Assembly: GCF_023336755.1 (NCBI RefSeq)
Contig: NZ_JALZWP010000001.1
Coordinates: 141,959 to 205,958 of the forward strand
Direction of reading: 5' to 3'
From: Roseinatronobacter domitianus
Lineage (GTDB): Bacteria; Pseudomonadota; Alphaproteobacteria; Rhodobacterales; Rhodobacteraceae
Length of the DNA stretch: 64,000 nucleotides
Positions 7,469 through 17,845 of this stretch are shown here, piece by piece (position 1 is the stretch's first letter; every line of letters begins with the position of its first letter). The notes under the pieces were generated by a model. The model did no database searches. It saw nothing but the letters and a program-made list of their open reading frames with translations, and had not been told where the DNA came from. The position numbers were made by a program, and so were the translations under genes.

Positions 7469-10400
7469 TCAATGCGCCTCCGCCCAACTCTCGCCAACCC
7501 CTGCATCCACCACCAGCGGCACGTCGAGCGTCACCACGGGTGCTGCGGCCCCTTCCATCACCGCGCGCACCACGTCGATCACCTCGTCCACCGCGCCCTC
7601 TTCCACCTCGAACACCAGTTCGTCATGCACCTGTAGCAGCATCCGCGCGGGCAGGCCCGCTATCGCATCCGGCACCCGCACCATGGCGCGGCGGATGATG
7701 TCGGCGGCGGTGCCCTGGATGGGCGCGTTGATTGCCGCGCGCCGCGCGAAACCTGCCGCCGGGCCTTTGGCGGTAATCTCTGGCGTGTGGATGCGCCGCC
7801 CGAACAGGGTCTCCACCCGGCCATGGGTTTTTGCAAACGCGACCGTGTCATCCATATAGGCGCGGATGCCGGGGAAACGCTCGAAATACCGGTCGATGAA
7901 GCCCTGCGCGTCGGCGCGCGGAATGCGCAGGTTGCGGGCAAGGCCAAAGCCCGAAATGCCGTAGATCACCCCGAAATTGATCGCCTTGGCCTGACGGCGA
8001 ATTTCGGGCGTCATCTGGTCCATCGGCACGTCGAACATTTCCGACGCGGTCATGGCGTGAATGTCCTGCCCCTCGCGGAAGGCTGCTTTCAGCGCGTCGA
8101 TGCCCGCGATATGGGCAAGGATGCGCAGTTCGATCTGGCTGTAGTCCAGCGCGACCAGCTTGTGCCCTTCGGCGGCAACAAAAGCCGTGCGGATGCGGCG
8201 GCCTTCTTCCGACCGTATGGGGATGTTCTGCAGGTTCGGATCGGTCGAGGAGAGCCGCCCCGTGACCGCGCCCGTAATCACATAGGACGTGTGCACGCGC
8301 CCCGTATCGGGGTGGATGTGGTCTTGCAGCGCGTCCGTGTAGGTCGATTTCAACTTGGAGAGCGAGCGCCAATCCAGAACGCGGGCGGGCAGGTCGTGGC
8401 CCTCTGCCGCCAGATCCTCCAGAATATCTGCGCCGGTGGCATAGGCGCCGGTCTTGCCCTTCTTGCCGCCCTCCAGCGACATCTTGTCGAACAGGATTTC
8501 GCCAAGCTGCTTGGGGCTGCCGACATTGAAAGTCTCGCCCGCAAGCTCATGGATTTCCGCCTCCAGCCCCGCCATTTTCTGCGCGAAAGCGTTCGACATG
8601 CGCGACAGGATATCGCGGTCCACCTTGATGCCAGTGCGCTCCATCTGCGCCAGAACGGGGACAAGCGGGCGCTCCAGTGTTTCATAGACGCGCGTCACCT
8701 TTGAGGCGTGCAGGCGCGGTTTGAACATCTGCCACAGGCGCAGGGTGATGTCGGCGTCTTCAGCCGCGTATTTGACCGCATCGTCAATCGGCACGCGGTC
8801 GAAGGTGATGGCGGATTTGCCGGTTCCCAGCAGTGTTTTGATGGCGATGGGGGCGTGGTTCAGATAGCGGTCCGAGAGCGCATCCATGCCGTGCCCGTGC
8901 AAACCGCCATTGAGCGCGTAGCTCATCAGCATGGTGTAGTCGATGGGCGCGACATTTATGCCGTAGCCTGCAAAAATCTTGGCATCGTATTTCATGTTCT
9001 GCCCAATTTTCAGGATGCCCGGGTCTTCCAGCAGGGGTTTGAGGGCGGCGAGTGCATCGGCCATCGGGATTTGGCCTTCGGTCAGTGCCGGGTCATCGAA
9101 CAACCCGTCGCCGCCTGCGCGGTGGGCCAGCGGGATATAGGCGGCATGACCGGCTTCCACACACAAGGACACGCCGACCAGATCGGCGCGCATCTCGTCC
9201 AGGGCGGTGGTTTCGGTGTCGACCGCTACAAAGCCACGCGCATAGGCGGCGTCGATCCATGTTTGAAGCGCGGCCATGTCGCGCACAGGCTCGTATTTCG
9301 CATCTGCAAAGGCCGGGGCTTTGGGCGCATCCGGCTGCAATGCCGTGGCCGCGTCGGGCAGGGCGGGTGCGTCCGCCCCAAGCGTGTCGGCAATGCGGCG
9401 GGTGAGGGTGCGGAACTCCATCTGGTTCAGGAACCCCAGCAGGGTCTCTGCATCGGGCTTGCGCACCGCCAGATCGTCCAAGCCGAAGGTGATCGGTGTC
9501 CGGTCATCCAGCCGGACAAGGGATTTGGACAGGCGCACGGCCTCTTCGGCTTCGGCCACTTTGGGGGCGATGGTGCGCAGCACCTTCAGCCGCTCGCGCA
9601 TGGTGACAAGCTGCTTTGCGGCCTCGTTGCCGCTTGTGGCCAGATCGGCCAGTTCTGCGGGTGACAGGTCCGTTCCGACATCCGCCCCAGACAGTGCCGC
9701 GACAATCGCGGCTGCATCGGCCTTGGAGCCCAACTTGACCTTGCGCTCCAGCTTGCCTTCGACCTCTGTCACATAGGCGTCGATCTGGTCTGCCAGTTCC
9801 GTCAGCGCCGCTTCGCGCGTGCCTTCGTCAAAGAGCCTGTCCACCGGGCCAATGGCTTGTAACAGCAAGGACGCAGTTGCTGCGCCAACGCCACGCACAC
9901 CGGGAATGTTGTCCACGCTGTCGCCTGCGATGGCTTGCAGGTCGATCATCAATTCCGGCCCAACGCCGAACCATTCGACCACGCCACCTCGGTCCACAAG
10001 CTGGTCAGGTTTGCCCTGCATTCCGGGGCGGATCATCGACACATTTGCATTCACAAGCTGCGCCAAGTCCTTGTCGCCGCTGATGATTGTGACGCGCCCG
10101 CCTGCCTCAACCGCTTGTCGCGCGAGCGTGGCGATGATGTCATCGGCCTCATAGCCTTCCAACTCTTCGCAGGCGATGTTGAAGGCGCGCGTGGCTTCGC
10201 GCGTCAACGGTATCTGGGGCCGCAGGTCTTCGGGCATGTCGGGGCGGTGGCCCTTGTAGTCCGAATACAGATCATTGCGGAACGTGTGGCTGCCCTTGTC
10301 GAAAATCACCGCCACATGGGTGGGCGCATCCGGCCCCTTGTTGCCTTCGACATAGCGCCACAGCATGTTGCAAAAGCCCGCAACAGCCCCAACCGGCGCC

Positions 10401-10501
10401 CCGTCGGACTTGCGCGACAGCGGCGGTAGCGCGTGATAGGCGCGGAAAATATAGGCAGAGCCGTCGATCAAATGCAGGTGGCTGTCCTTGCCGAATGTCA
10501 T
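7469..10501 (-). CDS. polA: DNA polymerase I
   Basis: A 1010-residue, three-domain repair polymerase. The 5'-3' nuclease domain (about 1-270) begins with HLIDGSAYIFRAYHALPP and has the helix-hairpin region DNIPGVRGVGAATA. The 3'-5' exonuclease domain has the intact metal-binding DTETTAL, so proofreading is probably active. The polymerase domain shows motif A (DYSQIELRILAHIAG), motif B (RRQAKAINFGVIYG) and motif C (LQVHDELVFEV). It is longer than E. coli Pol I (928) because of inserts before the exonuclease domain. The start at 10501 has an AGGAG site; an in-frame ATG at 10528 lies upstream of that site. Confidence 0.97.
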   Translation of the reverse strand: MTFGKDSHLHLIDGSAYIFRAYHALPPLSRKSDGAPVGAVAGFCNMLWRYVEGNKGPDAPTHVAVIFDKGSHTFRNDLYSDYKGHRPDMPEDLRPQIPLTREATRAFNIACEELEGYEADDIIATLARQAVEAGGRVTIISGDKDLAQLVNANVSMIRPGMQGKPDQLVDRGGVVEWFGVGPELMIDLQAIAGDSVDNIPGVRGVGAATASLLLQAIGPVDRLFDEGTREAALTELADQIDAYVTEVEGKLERKVKLGSKADAAAIVAALSGADVGTDLSPAELADLATSGNEAAKQLVTMRERLKVLRTIAPKVAEAEEAVRLSKSLVRLDDRTPITFGLDDLAVRKPDAETLLGFLNQMEFRTLTRRIADTLGADAPALPDAATALQPDAPKAPAFADAKYEPVRDMAALQTWIDAAYARGFVAVDTETTALDEMRADLVGVSLCVEAGHAAYIPLAHRAGGDGLFDDPALTEGQIPMADALAALKPLLEDPGILKIGQNMKYDAKIFAGYGINVAPIDYTMLMSYALNGGLHGHGMDALSDRYLNHAPIAIKTLLGTGKSAITFDRVPIDDAVKYAAEDADITLRLWQMFKPRLHASKVTRVYETLERPLVPVLAQMERTGIKVDRDILSRMSNAFAQKMAGLEAEIHELAGETFNVGSPKQLGEILFDKMSLEGGKKGKTGAYATGADILEDLAAEGHDLPARVLDWRSLSKLKSTYTDALQDHIHPDTGRVHTSYVITGAVTGRLSSTDPNLQNIPIRSEEGRRIRTAFVAAEGHKLVALDYSQIELRILAHIAGIDALKAAFREGQDIHAMTASEMFDVPMDQMTPEIRRQAKAINFGVIYGISGFGLARNLRIPRADAQGFIDRYFERFPGIRAYMDDTVAFAKTHGRVETLFGRRIHTPEITAKGPAAGFARRAAINAPIQGTAADIIRRAMVRVPDAIAGLPARMLLQVHDELVFEVEEGAVDEVIDVVRAVMEGAAAPVVTLDVPLVVDAGVGESWAEAH

Positions 10502-10564
10502 CTTGCGCGGCTCCTGTCGGTTGGGCATGTTGGCCCTGATTATATTTGGTCAAAGGTATTTCAC

Positions 10565-11029
10565 ATGCGACTTCTCTGTTCAATCGCGACTCTGTGTGCG
10601 TGGGCTGTGGCAGCCCCGGCGATGGAGCTGCCCGACTGCCCGCTGATCCCCGGCAGCCCCGACAGTTGCAGCCCCATCGTGGCCTGTATGCCGGGCGAGG
10701 GGACGTATTTCGTAGGCCGCGCGATTGGCTGGGACGAGGGCACGCTGTCGGGTGTGACCAATGACGGCACCAGTTGCATCGGCACTTGGCGTGTGACCGG
10801 CCTTGGCGTGGGGCTGGCGCGGTTTGCCTGCGATGACGGGTTGGAAGGGCGGCTGGTTTACTATTACCAGGACGGCGAAACCGGTACCACGCATGGGCGC
10901 GGCTTAATCAGCGGTTTTGGCTATGTCGAGGCATGGTCGGGCCATAATATCGAACAGTTCCTCGACCAGACAGGCCGCCGGGTAGATGGCGCGTTGATGT
11001 GCGGCGCGACGCCTATGCTGATGAGTTAG
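10565..11029 (+). CDS. secreted protein of unknown function
   Basis: I do not recognise this family. The 154-residue product starts with a typical signal peptide (MRLLCSIATLCAWAVAAPAME, cleavage likely after the AxA near residue 17). It contains several cysteines (DCPLIPGSPDSC, CSPIVACMPG, CIGTW, FACDDG, MCGA), suggesting disulfides in a periplasmic fold. An AAAGG site lies 9 bases before the start. It is divergent from polA and its last 17 bases overlap the end of the convergent membrane-protein gene. Confidence 0.7.
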   Translation: MRLLCSIATLCAWAVAAPAMELPDCPLIPGSPDSCSPIVACMPGEGTYFVGRAIGWDEGTLSGVTNDGTSCIGTWRVTGLGVGLARFACDDGLEGRLVYYYQDGETGTTHGRGLISGFGYVEAWSGHNIEQFLDQTGRRVDGALMCGATPMLMS

Positions 11030-11435
11030 CGGTGCCGAAACGGCGCTGCATGGCATTGGATCGCAGCATATAGACCGACAAAGCGATATATGTGCTGAAT
11101 TCGACCAGCATAATCAGAACGCCGGTTGTGCCACCGCCAAATGCGCCAAAATCGGTGACTTCGACAAAACAGAGTGTTGCCAGAACGGCATACATGGTGA
11201 TCGTTGCGTGCCGGGTCGGGGGCCATTTGGCTAGATAGCCGAACAGGAACACTGCCCCTGTCAGCAGGATCGCGAAGAAATGCGCAAACTGCAAACCTGC
11301 GGGAAACTGGCTGTTTTGCAGGCCGATGCTTATGACGGGGACCACGTATTCCAGCAGCCCCAGAATGCCCCAGCCCATAAGCAGCCCGGAAATGACCAGC
11401 AGCAGGCCGGGCAGGACACGGTCAAGCGCGGTCAC
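11013..11435 (-). CDS. small four-helix membrane protein, unknown function
   Basis: A 140-residue hydrophobic protein with about four predicted transmembrane segments (LLLVISGLLMGWGILG, FAHFFAILLTGAVFLFG, ATITMYAVLATLCFV, GVLIMLVEFSTYIALSV). I do not recognise a named family. The start is a GTG with a weak ribosome site. The 3' end overlaps the opposing secreted-protein gene by 17 bases. Confidence 0.6.
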   Translation of the reverse strand: MTALDRVLPGLLLVISGLLMGWGILGLLEYVVPVISIGLQNSQFPAGLQFAHFFAILLTGAVFLFGYLAKWPPTRHATITMYAVLATLCFVEVTDFGAFGGGTTGVLIMLVEFSTYIALSVYMLRSNAMQRRFGTANSSA

Positions 11436-11515
11436 AGGGCAGGTCCGGTTTCGGTGGGTTTGCCGGCACGCTGTTGACGGGGCGGGTTGCCCACGTGATG
11501 AGCTGGCCGCAGGGG

Positions 11516-11716
11516 TCAGGCCGCGTCATCTGCGAAATCGGCATGGATGAAGCGCTTGTCGCAATAGGGGCATTCGACCACGCCCGTGTCATGCGATACC
11601 GACAGCCACACGCGCGGGTGTCCCAACGCGCCTTCGCCCCCATCGCAGGCCACGCGCATGGCATTCACGATTTCGGTTTCCGGGGCATCATGGGCCAATG
11701 GGTTGGGTGCGGTCAT
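11516..11716 (-). CDS. zinc-finger CHCC-type domain protein
   Basis: A 66-residue protein ending in [12 protein letters not shown], with an upstream [13 protein letters not shown] segment, matching the short zf-CHCC family related to the NDUFS6-like subunit of respiratory complex I. The metal ligands would be the two cysteines and the histidines. The start at 11716 follows an AAGGA site; a longer frame to 11857 adds sequence not seen in the family. It is divergent from the ABC ATPase gene. Confidence 0.8.
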   Translation of the reverse strand: MTAPNPLAHDAPETEIVNAMRVACDGGEGALGHPRVWLSVSHDTGVVECPYCDKRFIHADFADDAA

Positions 11717-11819
11717 GGGGCTGTCCTTGTCGCTGGCGGCGCGCTGGCCTAGGTATGTCACGACCATAACAAATCGGGCGCGCGCGGCAAGGTGGCAAGC
11801 GCATATGCAAGGGGCGACC

Positions 11820-12749
11820 ATGACCAGACAGGCAATCGAAATTACCGGCTTGCGCAAGACCTATGCCGGGCAAAAGGGTGAGCCTGAGAAACATGCTTTG
11901 AAGGGCGTGGACCTAAGCATCCCGGCAGGCAGCATTTTCGGGCTGCTGGGGCCGAATGGCGCGGGCAAATCCACGCTTATCAACATTCTGGCGGGGTTGG
12001 TGAACAAAACCGCAGGACAGGTCAGCATCTGGGGCTTTGACCAGGATAAAAACCCGCGCCAGTCGCGCGCGGCCATTGGCGTTATGCCGCAGGAATTGAA
12101 CATTGACCCGTTCTTTACCCCGCGTGGGGCCTTGGAGGTGCAGGCGGGCCTGTATGGCGTGCCCAAATCCGAGCGCCGCACCGATGACATTTTGGAACTG
12201 ATCGGCCTGTCGGATAAGGCCAATGCCTATGCGCGCACGCTGTCGGGTGGAATGCGGCGGCGGTTGCTGCTGGGCAAAGCGCTGGTGCATAGCCCGGCGG
12301 TGCTGGTGCTGGACGAACCCACGGCGGGGGTGGATATCGAATTGCGCCAGATGCTGTGGGACAATGTGCGCGCGCTGAACAAGCAGGGCATGACTATCAT
12401 TTTGACCACGCATTATCTGGAAGAAGCCGAAGAAATGTGCGACGAAATCGCCATCATCAACCATGGCGAGGTGGTGGTGCGCGACAGAACTGCCACGCTT
12501 CTGGGCCAGTTGGATGCCAAAACGCTGGTGCTGACGCTGGAGCGTGACACGGCCCTGACCCTGCCCGAAGGCGTAACACAAGACCGCAAACCCGATGGGC
12601 GGCTGTCGCTGACCTACCGGCGCAGCCAGATCAGTGCCGGGCAGATATTGGCGGCGGTGGCCGAAGCGGGCGGCGTGGTGGTCGATGTCACGTCAGAGGA
12701 ACCCGACCTTCAGGATGTGTTCCTGTCGTTGACCCGGTCGGCGGCATAA
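11820..12749 (+). CDS. ABC transporter ATP-binding protein (ABC-2 export type)
   Basis: A 309-residue ATPase with Walker [10 protein letters not shown] (about residues 42-50), signature [12 protein letters not shown], Walker [13 protein letters not shown] and the switch histidine in [11 protein letters not shown]. Together with the C-terminal regulatory extension this places it with the YadG/drug or polysaccharide exporters that pair with ABC-2 permeases. An AAGGGG site precedes the start. No permease gene follows: the next gene is convergent and overlaps its 3' end by 40 bases. The partner must be elsewhere or lost. Confidence 0.85.
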   Translation: MTRQAIEITGLRKTYAGQKGEPEKHALKGVDLSIPAGSIFGLLGPNGAGKSTLINILAGLVNKTAGQVSIWGFDQDKNPRQSRAAIGVMPQELNIDPFFTPRGALEVQAGLYGVPKSERRTDDILELIGLSDKANAYARTLSGGMRRRLLLGKALVHSPAVLVLDEPTAGVDIELRQMLWDNVRALNKQGMTIILTTHYLEEAEEMCDEIAIINHGEVVVRDRTATLLGQLDAKTLVLTLERDTALTLPEGVTQDRKPDGRLSLTYRRSQISAGQILAAVAEAGGVVVDVTSEEPDLQDVFLSLTRSAA

Positions 12750-13546
12750 CTGTCCAGCGAGGGCCGCAGATCCATCCAGCCGCAAGCCCGCGCATAGTCG
12801 CGCGGGTCGCGCGCATCGGGTGCGGCCAGCGCACGCCGCGCCTTGCGCGAACGCCAAAGGTTCCAGCGCCATTTATACAGATCGCGCGCATCGGTCGTGA
12901 TCTTTACCACCGGCGTCTTGATTGGCAGCAGGTTGCGCCATTTGAGCGCCATGTGGCGAAACGCGGCTTCGAAATTGCCATCCAGCGTTTCTTTGTATCC
13001 GTCATTATGGATCAGCGGCAGCGCCACGCTAAAGGCGCCCAGCCCCTTGGCGCGGGCCTGACACACGATATCGGTGCCATACATGTGCCAGCCGGTCAGC
13101 GCTTCGTCAAAGCGCAAGCCCGCGCCACGACGCATGACGATCAGCAATTCGTCGAAGGATTGCACCGGCACCGGAGAAAGCGGCATCAGCCCGGCAATGA
13201 AATTTATGGAACTGGACCAGACCGGACCATATCCGCGTGTGTCCATAGCGATGCCAAAGGCACCCAATAACGCCCAGTTCGGGTCTGTGGCCTCGACCTC
13301 TGCGATGCGCTGGCGCAGCAGTGCGTCCCAACCAAGCGGCAGATAAACATCATGGTGCAGGAACACCACCACATCCGCCGCGCTGCGGTCCAGCCCGGTA
13401 TTATAGGCCTGCGCGGCAGAGGGCGCGTTCTCCACAACCTCCAGCGGGTATGCGCCAGAGGCAATGGCAGGCGAGCGCATCAGGTTGTCGTTCAGAATCT
13501 GGGGATTGTTGGAGGCACAGACAAACGCGATGGTCGGAGCAGTCAT
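12710..13546 (-). CDS. glycosyltransferase-like protein (GT-A type)
   Basis: A 278-residue protein with an N-terminal nucleotide-sugar-binding style start (TIAFVCASNNPQIL), the stretch SAAQAYNTGLDRSAADVVVF, and HHDVYLPLGWD, in which the HHD replaces the usual DxD region of family 2-like transferases. Donor and acceptor cannot be inferred. It starts 2 bases after the stop of the CBS/CorC gene, so the two are probably cotranscribed. The C-terminus is basic and aromatic (LYKWRWNLWRSRKARR), possibly membrane-associated. Confidence 0.7.
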   Translation of the reverse strand: MTAPTIAFVCASNNPQILNDNLMRSPAIASGAYPLEVVENAPSAAQAYNTGLDRSAADVVVFLHHDVYLPLGWDALLRQRIAEVEATDPNWALLGAFGIAMDTRGYGPVWSSSINFIAGLMPLSPVPVQSFDELLIVMRRGAGLRFDEALTGWHMYGTDIVCQARAKGLGAFSVALPLIHNDGYKETLDGNFEAAFRHMALKWRNLLPIKTPVVKITTDARDLYKWRWNLWRSRKARRALAAPDARDPRDYARACGWMDLRPSLDSYAADRVNDRNTS

Positions 13547-13548
13547 GC

Positions 13549-14874
13549 CTAATCCGCCTTTTCAAGCTTTTGCTTGCGGATGCTCAGCTTTGTCACGCGG
13601 TTGTCGACCCGCTCCAGAACGGTGAACCGGCAGCCGTGGAACAGAAAGCTTTGGCCTTCTTCCGGAATTGTCTGCGCTTCATGAATGACAAGGCCCGCCA
13701 CCGTGACCGCTTCTTCGTCGGGCAGCGACCAGTCGGCGGCACGGTTCAGGTCACGGATGGTCATGGACCCTTCGACGACCACCTCGCCACTTTCCAACTG
13801 CACCAACTCCGGGGGCGTGGGCACATCGTATTCATCCTCGATCTCACCGACGATCTCTTCCAGAATGTCTTCCAGCGTAATCAGCCCGTGCAGCGCGCCA
13901 TATTCATCCACCACCAGCGCGAAATGCCGCTTCTGCCGCAGGAATTCACGCATCTGTTCATCAAGCGGCGTGGTTTCCGGCACAAAATAAGGCGCGCGCA
14001 ACAGCTTGGTCAGGTCCAGCTTGGCGATGGCGTCGTAATCGCCGCCCGCTGTGGCGACGAGCGCATGCATTTCGCGGACCAGATCGCGCACATAAAGGAT
14101 GCCGATAATATTTTCAGGGTCTTCGCGGTAGACCGGCAAGCGCGAATGTGGCGCGTTGATGCAATGCGCAATGATCTCTCGGACGGGTTGGTCGGCATCG
14201 ACCACATCGATCTGGCTGCGGTGGCGCATGATCTCTTCGACCGTGCGCTCTGACAGGTCCAGCGCGCCCAAAAGACGGTCCCGGTCCTCTTTCTCGACCG
14301 ACCCGGAAGAATGGCCAAGTGCCAAAGTGCCCGCGATTTCCTCATGGACCGACATGATATGGCTGTTGGGATCGATATCGACACCAAACAGCGCCAGCAC
14401 CCGGCGCACGATAAACCGCACAACCGCCACAACGGGCGAAAACACAGCCACGATAATGCGCAATCCCGGCGCAACTTTCAGCGCCGCGCGTTCCGGGTTC
14501 GAAATGGCGTAGGTCTTGGGCAGCACTTCGGCAAAGATCAGCACCAGCAGGGTCATAACCAGTGTGGCCAGCGCCACGCCGCTATCGCCGAACAGCCGGG
14601 TGAACAGGGCCGTGGCCAAGGAGGCGGCCAGAATATTGACCATGTTGTTGCCCAGAAGGATCGCGCCGATCATGCGCTCGCTATCCTCTGTCAGGATCAG
14701 CGCGCTGTCGGCACCGCGTTCGCCCTTGTCGGCCTGCGATTTCAGCTTGCCGCGGCTAGAGGCCGTCAGCGCGGTTTCCGAGCCTGAAAACAGCCCAGAG
14801 ACGACCAGAAGGCAAAGAATTCCGCCTGAGGTCAACCAAAAGGCCGTGTCCAGATTGGCGGCCAGATTTTCCAT
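13549..14874 (-). CDS. HlyC/CorC-family transporter (DUF21-CBS-CorC_HlyC)
   Basis: A 441-residue inner-membrane protein with the three-part layout of the CorC/CNNM class. An N-terminal DUF21 region with several helices spans about 1-190 (including GLFSGSETALTA and IFAEVLPKTYA), a CBS pair spans about 210-340 (SRLPVYREDPENIIGILYVRDL and FALVVDEYGALHGLITLEDILEEIVGEIEDE), and a C-terminal CorC_HlyC domain follows. Relatives act in magnesium or other divalent-cation export or resistance; the haemolysin name is historical. The start at 14874 has only a weak ribosome site. It is divergent from prfA. Confidence 0.88.
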   Translation of the reverse strand: MENLAANLDTAFWLTSGGILCLLVVSGLFSGSETALTASSRGKLKSQADKGERGADSALILTEDSERMIGAILLGNNMVNILAASLATALFTRLFGDSGVALATLVMTLLVLIFAEVLPKTYAISNPERAALKVAPGLRIIVAVFSPVVAVVRFIVRRVLALFGVDIDPNSHIMSVHEEIAGTLALGHSSGSVEKEDRDRLLGALDLSERTVEEIMRHRSQIDVVDADQPVREIIAHCINAPHSRLPVYREDPENIIGILYVRDLVREMHALVATAGGDYDAIAKLDLTKLLRAPYFVPETTPLDEQMREFLRQKRHFALVVDEYGALHGLITLEDILEEIVGEIEDEYDVPTPPELVQLESGEVVVEGSMTIRDLNRAADWSLPDEEAVTVAGLVIHEAQTIPEEGQSFLFHGCRFTVLERVDNRVTKLSIRKQKLEKAD

Positions 14875-14986
14875 GTAACTCACGAAGGTTGCTGCAATTG
14901 GTCCAATATGTAAGGGCTTCGGGGTTGCGCGTAAAGAGTCGCCGTGGTCTTGACCGCGCGCGCCCTTCCGGTCATGAGCCATAGCC

Positions 14987-16042
14987 ATGTTTGCCAGCGA
15001 TGCTCTTGACCAGATTTTGCAAAAATTCGAGTATCTCGAAGCGCGGCTCATGGCCGGGGCTTCGGGCGCCGATATGGTGCAACTGTCGCGCGACTATGCC
15101 GAATTGAAGCCGGTCGTGGCGCAGATCAACGCTTACCGCCAATCTTTGCGTGATCGGGAAGAGGCGTTGTCGCTGCGCGATCAGCCCGACATGCGCGAAC
15201 TTGCCGAGGAAGAGCTGGAGCGCTTGCAGTCGGAACTGCCAGCACTTGAACAAGCTTTGCGGTTGGCGTTGCTGCCCCGCGACAGCGCCGATGCGAAACC
15301 CGCACTTGTCGAGATTCGCCCCGGCACTGGCGGGGACGAAGCGGGGTTGTTCGCCGCTGACCTGTTGCGCATGTATCAGCGTTATGCAGAAACGCGCGGT
15401 TGGCAGGTCCAGACCATCAGCCATTCGGAAACGGAACTTGGCGGCTTGCGCGAAGTGGTCATTCGGGTAGCGGGCGAGGGCGTGTTCGCTCGGCTGAAAT
15501 TCGAATCGGGCGTTCACCGGGTGCAACGTGTGCCGGTTACGGAATCTGGCGGACGAATTCATACATCGGCGGCCACCGTCGCGGTGCTGCCCGAAGCCGA
15601 AGAGGTCGAGATCGACATTCCCACGACCGATATCCGCATCGACACGATGCGCGCATCCGGGGCAGGCGGGCAGCATGTGAACACCACCGATTCGGCTGTG
15701 CGGATCACGCATTTGCCGACCGGGTTGGTTGTTACGTCGTCCGAGAAATCGCAGCACCAGAACCGCGCCATTGCCATGCAGGTCTTACGCGCAAAGCTGT
15801 ATGACATGGAACGCCAGCGCGCCGATGCCGAACGCGCCGATGCGCGGCGCAGCCAGGTTGGCAGCGGCGACCGCTCGGAACGCATCCGCACCTATAATTT
15901 TCCGCAAGGGCGGATGACCGATCATCGCATAAACCTGACGCTGTATAAGCTGGACGCGGTTATGGCCGGTGATCTGGACGAGGTAATCGATGCGCTGATC
16001 GCGGCGGATCAGGCCGCGAAACTGGCGGCGATGGACGCATGA
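14987..16042 (+). CDS. prfA: peptide chain release factor 1
   Basis: RF1, 351 residues, terminates translation at UAA and UAG. The GGQ loop that triggers peptidyl-tRNA hydrolysis is in [13 protein letters not shown] (about residue 223). The codon-recognition tripeptide is PVT, in [10 protein letters not shown], the RF1 (PxT) form rather than the SPF of RF2. No strong ribosome site is visible. Its stop overlaps the start of prmC by 4 bases, coupling it to the enzyme that methylates its GGQ glutamine. Confidence 0.97.
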   Translation: MFASDALDQILQKFEYLEARLMAGASGADMVQLSRDYAELKPVVAQINAYRQSLRDREEALSLRDQPDMRELAEEELERLQSELPALEQALRLALLPRDSADAKPALVEIRPGTGGDEAGLFAADLLRMYQRYAETRGWQVQTISHSETELGGLREVVIRVAGEGVFARLKFESGVHRVQRVPVTESGGRIHTSAATVAVLPEAEEVEIDIPTTDIRIDTMRASGAGGQHVNTTDSAVRITHLPTGLVVTSSEKSQHQNRAIAMQVLRAKLYDMERQRADAERADARRSQVGSGDRSERIRTYNFPQGRMTDHRINLTLYKLDAVMAGDLDEVIDALIAADQAAKLAAMDA

Positions 16043-16884
16043 TCCGCGGTGCGGCCTTGCTGGCCGAAGGTGTCGCGGCCTTGCGCGCGGCACAATTGGA
16101 CGGGGCCGCCACCGACGCGCGCATTTTATTGGCCCATGCACTGGGCATTCCGCGCGATCGTCTGACATTGGCGTTGCAAGACGACATGCCTGCAAAGGTG
16201 CAAGCTCGGTTTCACAAAGCGATTGCCGCGCGGGCCGCGCATCAGCCCGTCGCGCAGATTGTCGGGCGGCGCGCGTTTTACGGGCGCGAGTTCATCGTCA
16301 CCCCCGATGTGCTGGACCCGCGCCCCGACACCGAAACCCTGATAGAGGCCGCGCTGGAGCAGCCTTTCACCCGGTTTCTGGACCTTGGCACCGGGTCTGG
16401 CGCCATTGCATTGACCTTGTTGGCCGAACGACCGGACGCGCAGGGCGTTGCCGTGGACCTGTCGCAAGCCGCGCTGGATGTGGCTGCGCGCAATGCAAAG
16501 GCGCTGGGCTGCGCTGCGCGCGCGACAGTCCAATGCTCTGACTGGTTCAGCGCGGTGCAGGGACGATTCGATCTTATCGTGTCGAACCCGCCCTATATCG
16601 GCACGCCCGAACTGGAGGGTCTGGCCCCGGATGTGCGGGTGTATGAACCGCGCATGGCGTTGGTGCCCGACCATGATGATGGCACGGGGCTGGCGGCCTA
16701 CCGTCTTATATGTGCCCAAGCGGCAGCGTATCTGGCGCCCAATGGCTGGTTGATGGTCGAGATCGGCCATAAACAGGGAAATGCCGTGCAAGAGCTGTTT
16801 AGGGCCGCAGGATTGGCCGATATTGCCTTGCGATATGACCTGTCGGGGCATCCGCGCGTTGTGATGGGGCGGGCTGCGGTATGA
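16039..16884 (+). CDS. prmC: release factor glutamine N5-methyltransferase
   Basis: A 281-residue SAM-dependent methyltransferase that modifies the GGQ glutamine of RF1 and RF2. It has an N-terminal helical domain (1-85), the SAM loop [13 protein letters not shown] and the substrate-binding NPPYIG motif, which is typical of amide-nitrogen methyltransferases. Translationally coupled to prfA through an ATGA overlap. Length fits the family. Confidence 0.96.
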   Translation: MIRGAALLAEGVAALRAAQLDGAATDARILLAHALGIPRDRLTLALQDDMPAKVQARFHKAIAARAAHQPVAQIVGRRAFYGREFIVTPDVLDPRPDTETLIEAALEQPFTRFLDLGTGSGAIALTLLAERPDAQGVAVDLSQAALDVAARNAKALGCAARATVQCSDWFSAVQGRFDLIVSNPPYIGTPELEGLAPDVRVYEPRMALVPDHDDGTGLAAYRLICAQAAAYLAPNGWLMVEIGHKQGNAVQELFRAAGLADIALRYDLSGHPRVVMGRAAV

Positions 16885-17091
16885 TAAATCGGCCATAATC
16901 CGCGTCTTGCACGGTTTTTGTCTGTCACGGGGCTTGCCATATGCGGTTTTGCATGGCACGAACGCGGGGCAGGTTGGAACAGCAAGGCTTCGCTGCACCT
17001 GACACCCCGATCAGTGTCTTGCTCTTGTGCCAAAACGGCGGCGCAGTGCAAAACGCAAGATTAGTCCCTATCTGGCTGGACATTTTACAAC

Positions 17092-17844
17092 ATGAGATCA
17101 CCTAACAAACGTTCGCGTTCGAAGTCGAACCGCCCCAAAACGCTTGGAAACATCGTCAACCGCGTGTTCGACAGTTCTGGACCCGAAGGCAAGGTGCGCG
17201 GCACGCCGCAGCAGATTATCGAAAAATACCAGTTCCTTGCGCGTGATGCGCAGTTGGGCAATGACCGTGTGGCGGCGGAAAACTTTCAGCAACATGCAGA
17301 GCATTACACCCGCATGCTGGCGCAGGCCCAGAAAGAACAGGCCGCCGAGCAAGAGGCACGTCGCCAGCAGCAGGACGAACAGCGCGCCCGCAGCGATGAT
17401 CGGAACCGTCATAATAACAATCAGAATGGCGGCCAGAATGGCCAGAACGGCGGGCAACCGCAACCGCAACCGCAGCGGCACGCAGAGCAGGCGCAAGAAT
17501 CGCAGTCGCCAAGTTCGTCCTTCGACGTTGCTCCATCCAATTCGTCCGAGGATAGCGCGCTGGTCGTAGAGACGCCCGAGGGCAGCAACCCGCCCGCGCG
17601 CCCGGATAACGCCGTGGCAGATGAGGGCGCGCGCAAGCCGCGCAACACCCGTAAACCGCGCGCGCCCAAGGCCGCAGAGCCGCACGCCGCCAATGCAGAA
17701 GAACCTCGCGCGCCCAAGCCCAAGGCCGAGGGGGAAGAGGCGGCTGCGAAACCGCGCCGCGCTCCGCGCAAGCCGCGCGCGCCCAAAGCCGATAGCGGCG
17801 ATACTCCGCCAGCGCCCGAGATGAAATCCTCTGCTGCGGAATAA
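17092..17844 (+). CDS. DUF4167 protein with low-complexity tail
   Basis: A 250-residue alphaproteobacterial protein. The N-terminal 80 residues (RSRSKSNRPKTLGN through QQHAEHYTRMLAQAQ) are the conserved DUF4167 domain, which is basic and probably nucleic-acid binding. The rest is disordered: an Asn/Gln/Gly stretch near residues 105-128, then repeats of Lys-Pro-Arg (KPRNTRKPRAPK, KPRRAPRKPRAPK) separated by acidic Glu/Ala runs. The function is not established; the composition suggests RNA or ribosome association. It meets marC tail to tail with a single base between the stops. Confidence 0.85.
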   Translation: MRSPNKRSRSKSNRPKTLGNIVNRVFDSSGPEGKVRGTPQQIIEKYQFLARDAQLGNDRVAAENFQQHAEHYTRMLAQAQKEQAAEQEARRQQQDEQRARSDDRNRHNNNQNGGQNGQNGGQPQPQPQRHAEQAQESQSPSSSFDVAPSNSSEDSALVVETPEGSNPPARPDNAVADEGARKPRNTRKPRAPKAAEPHAANAEEPRAPKPKAEGEEAAAKPRRAPRKPRAPKADSGDTPPAPEMKSSAAE

Positions 17845-17845
17845 G

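Noticed and set aside
17398-17480. A repetitive stretch in the DUF4167 gene considered as a tandem repeat
   Set aside because: It is an Asn/Gln/Gly coding low-complexity region, not a perfect tandem DNA repeat.
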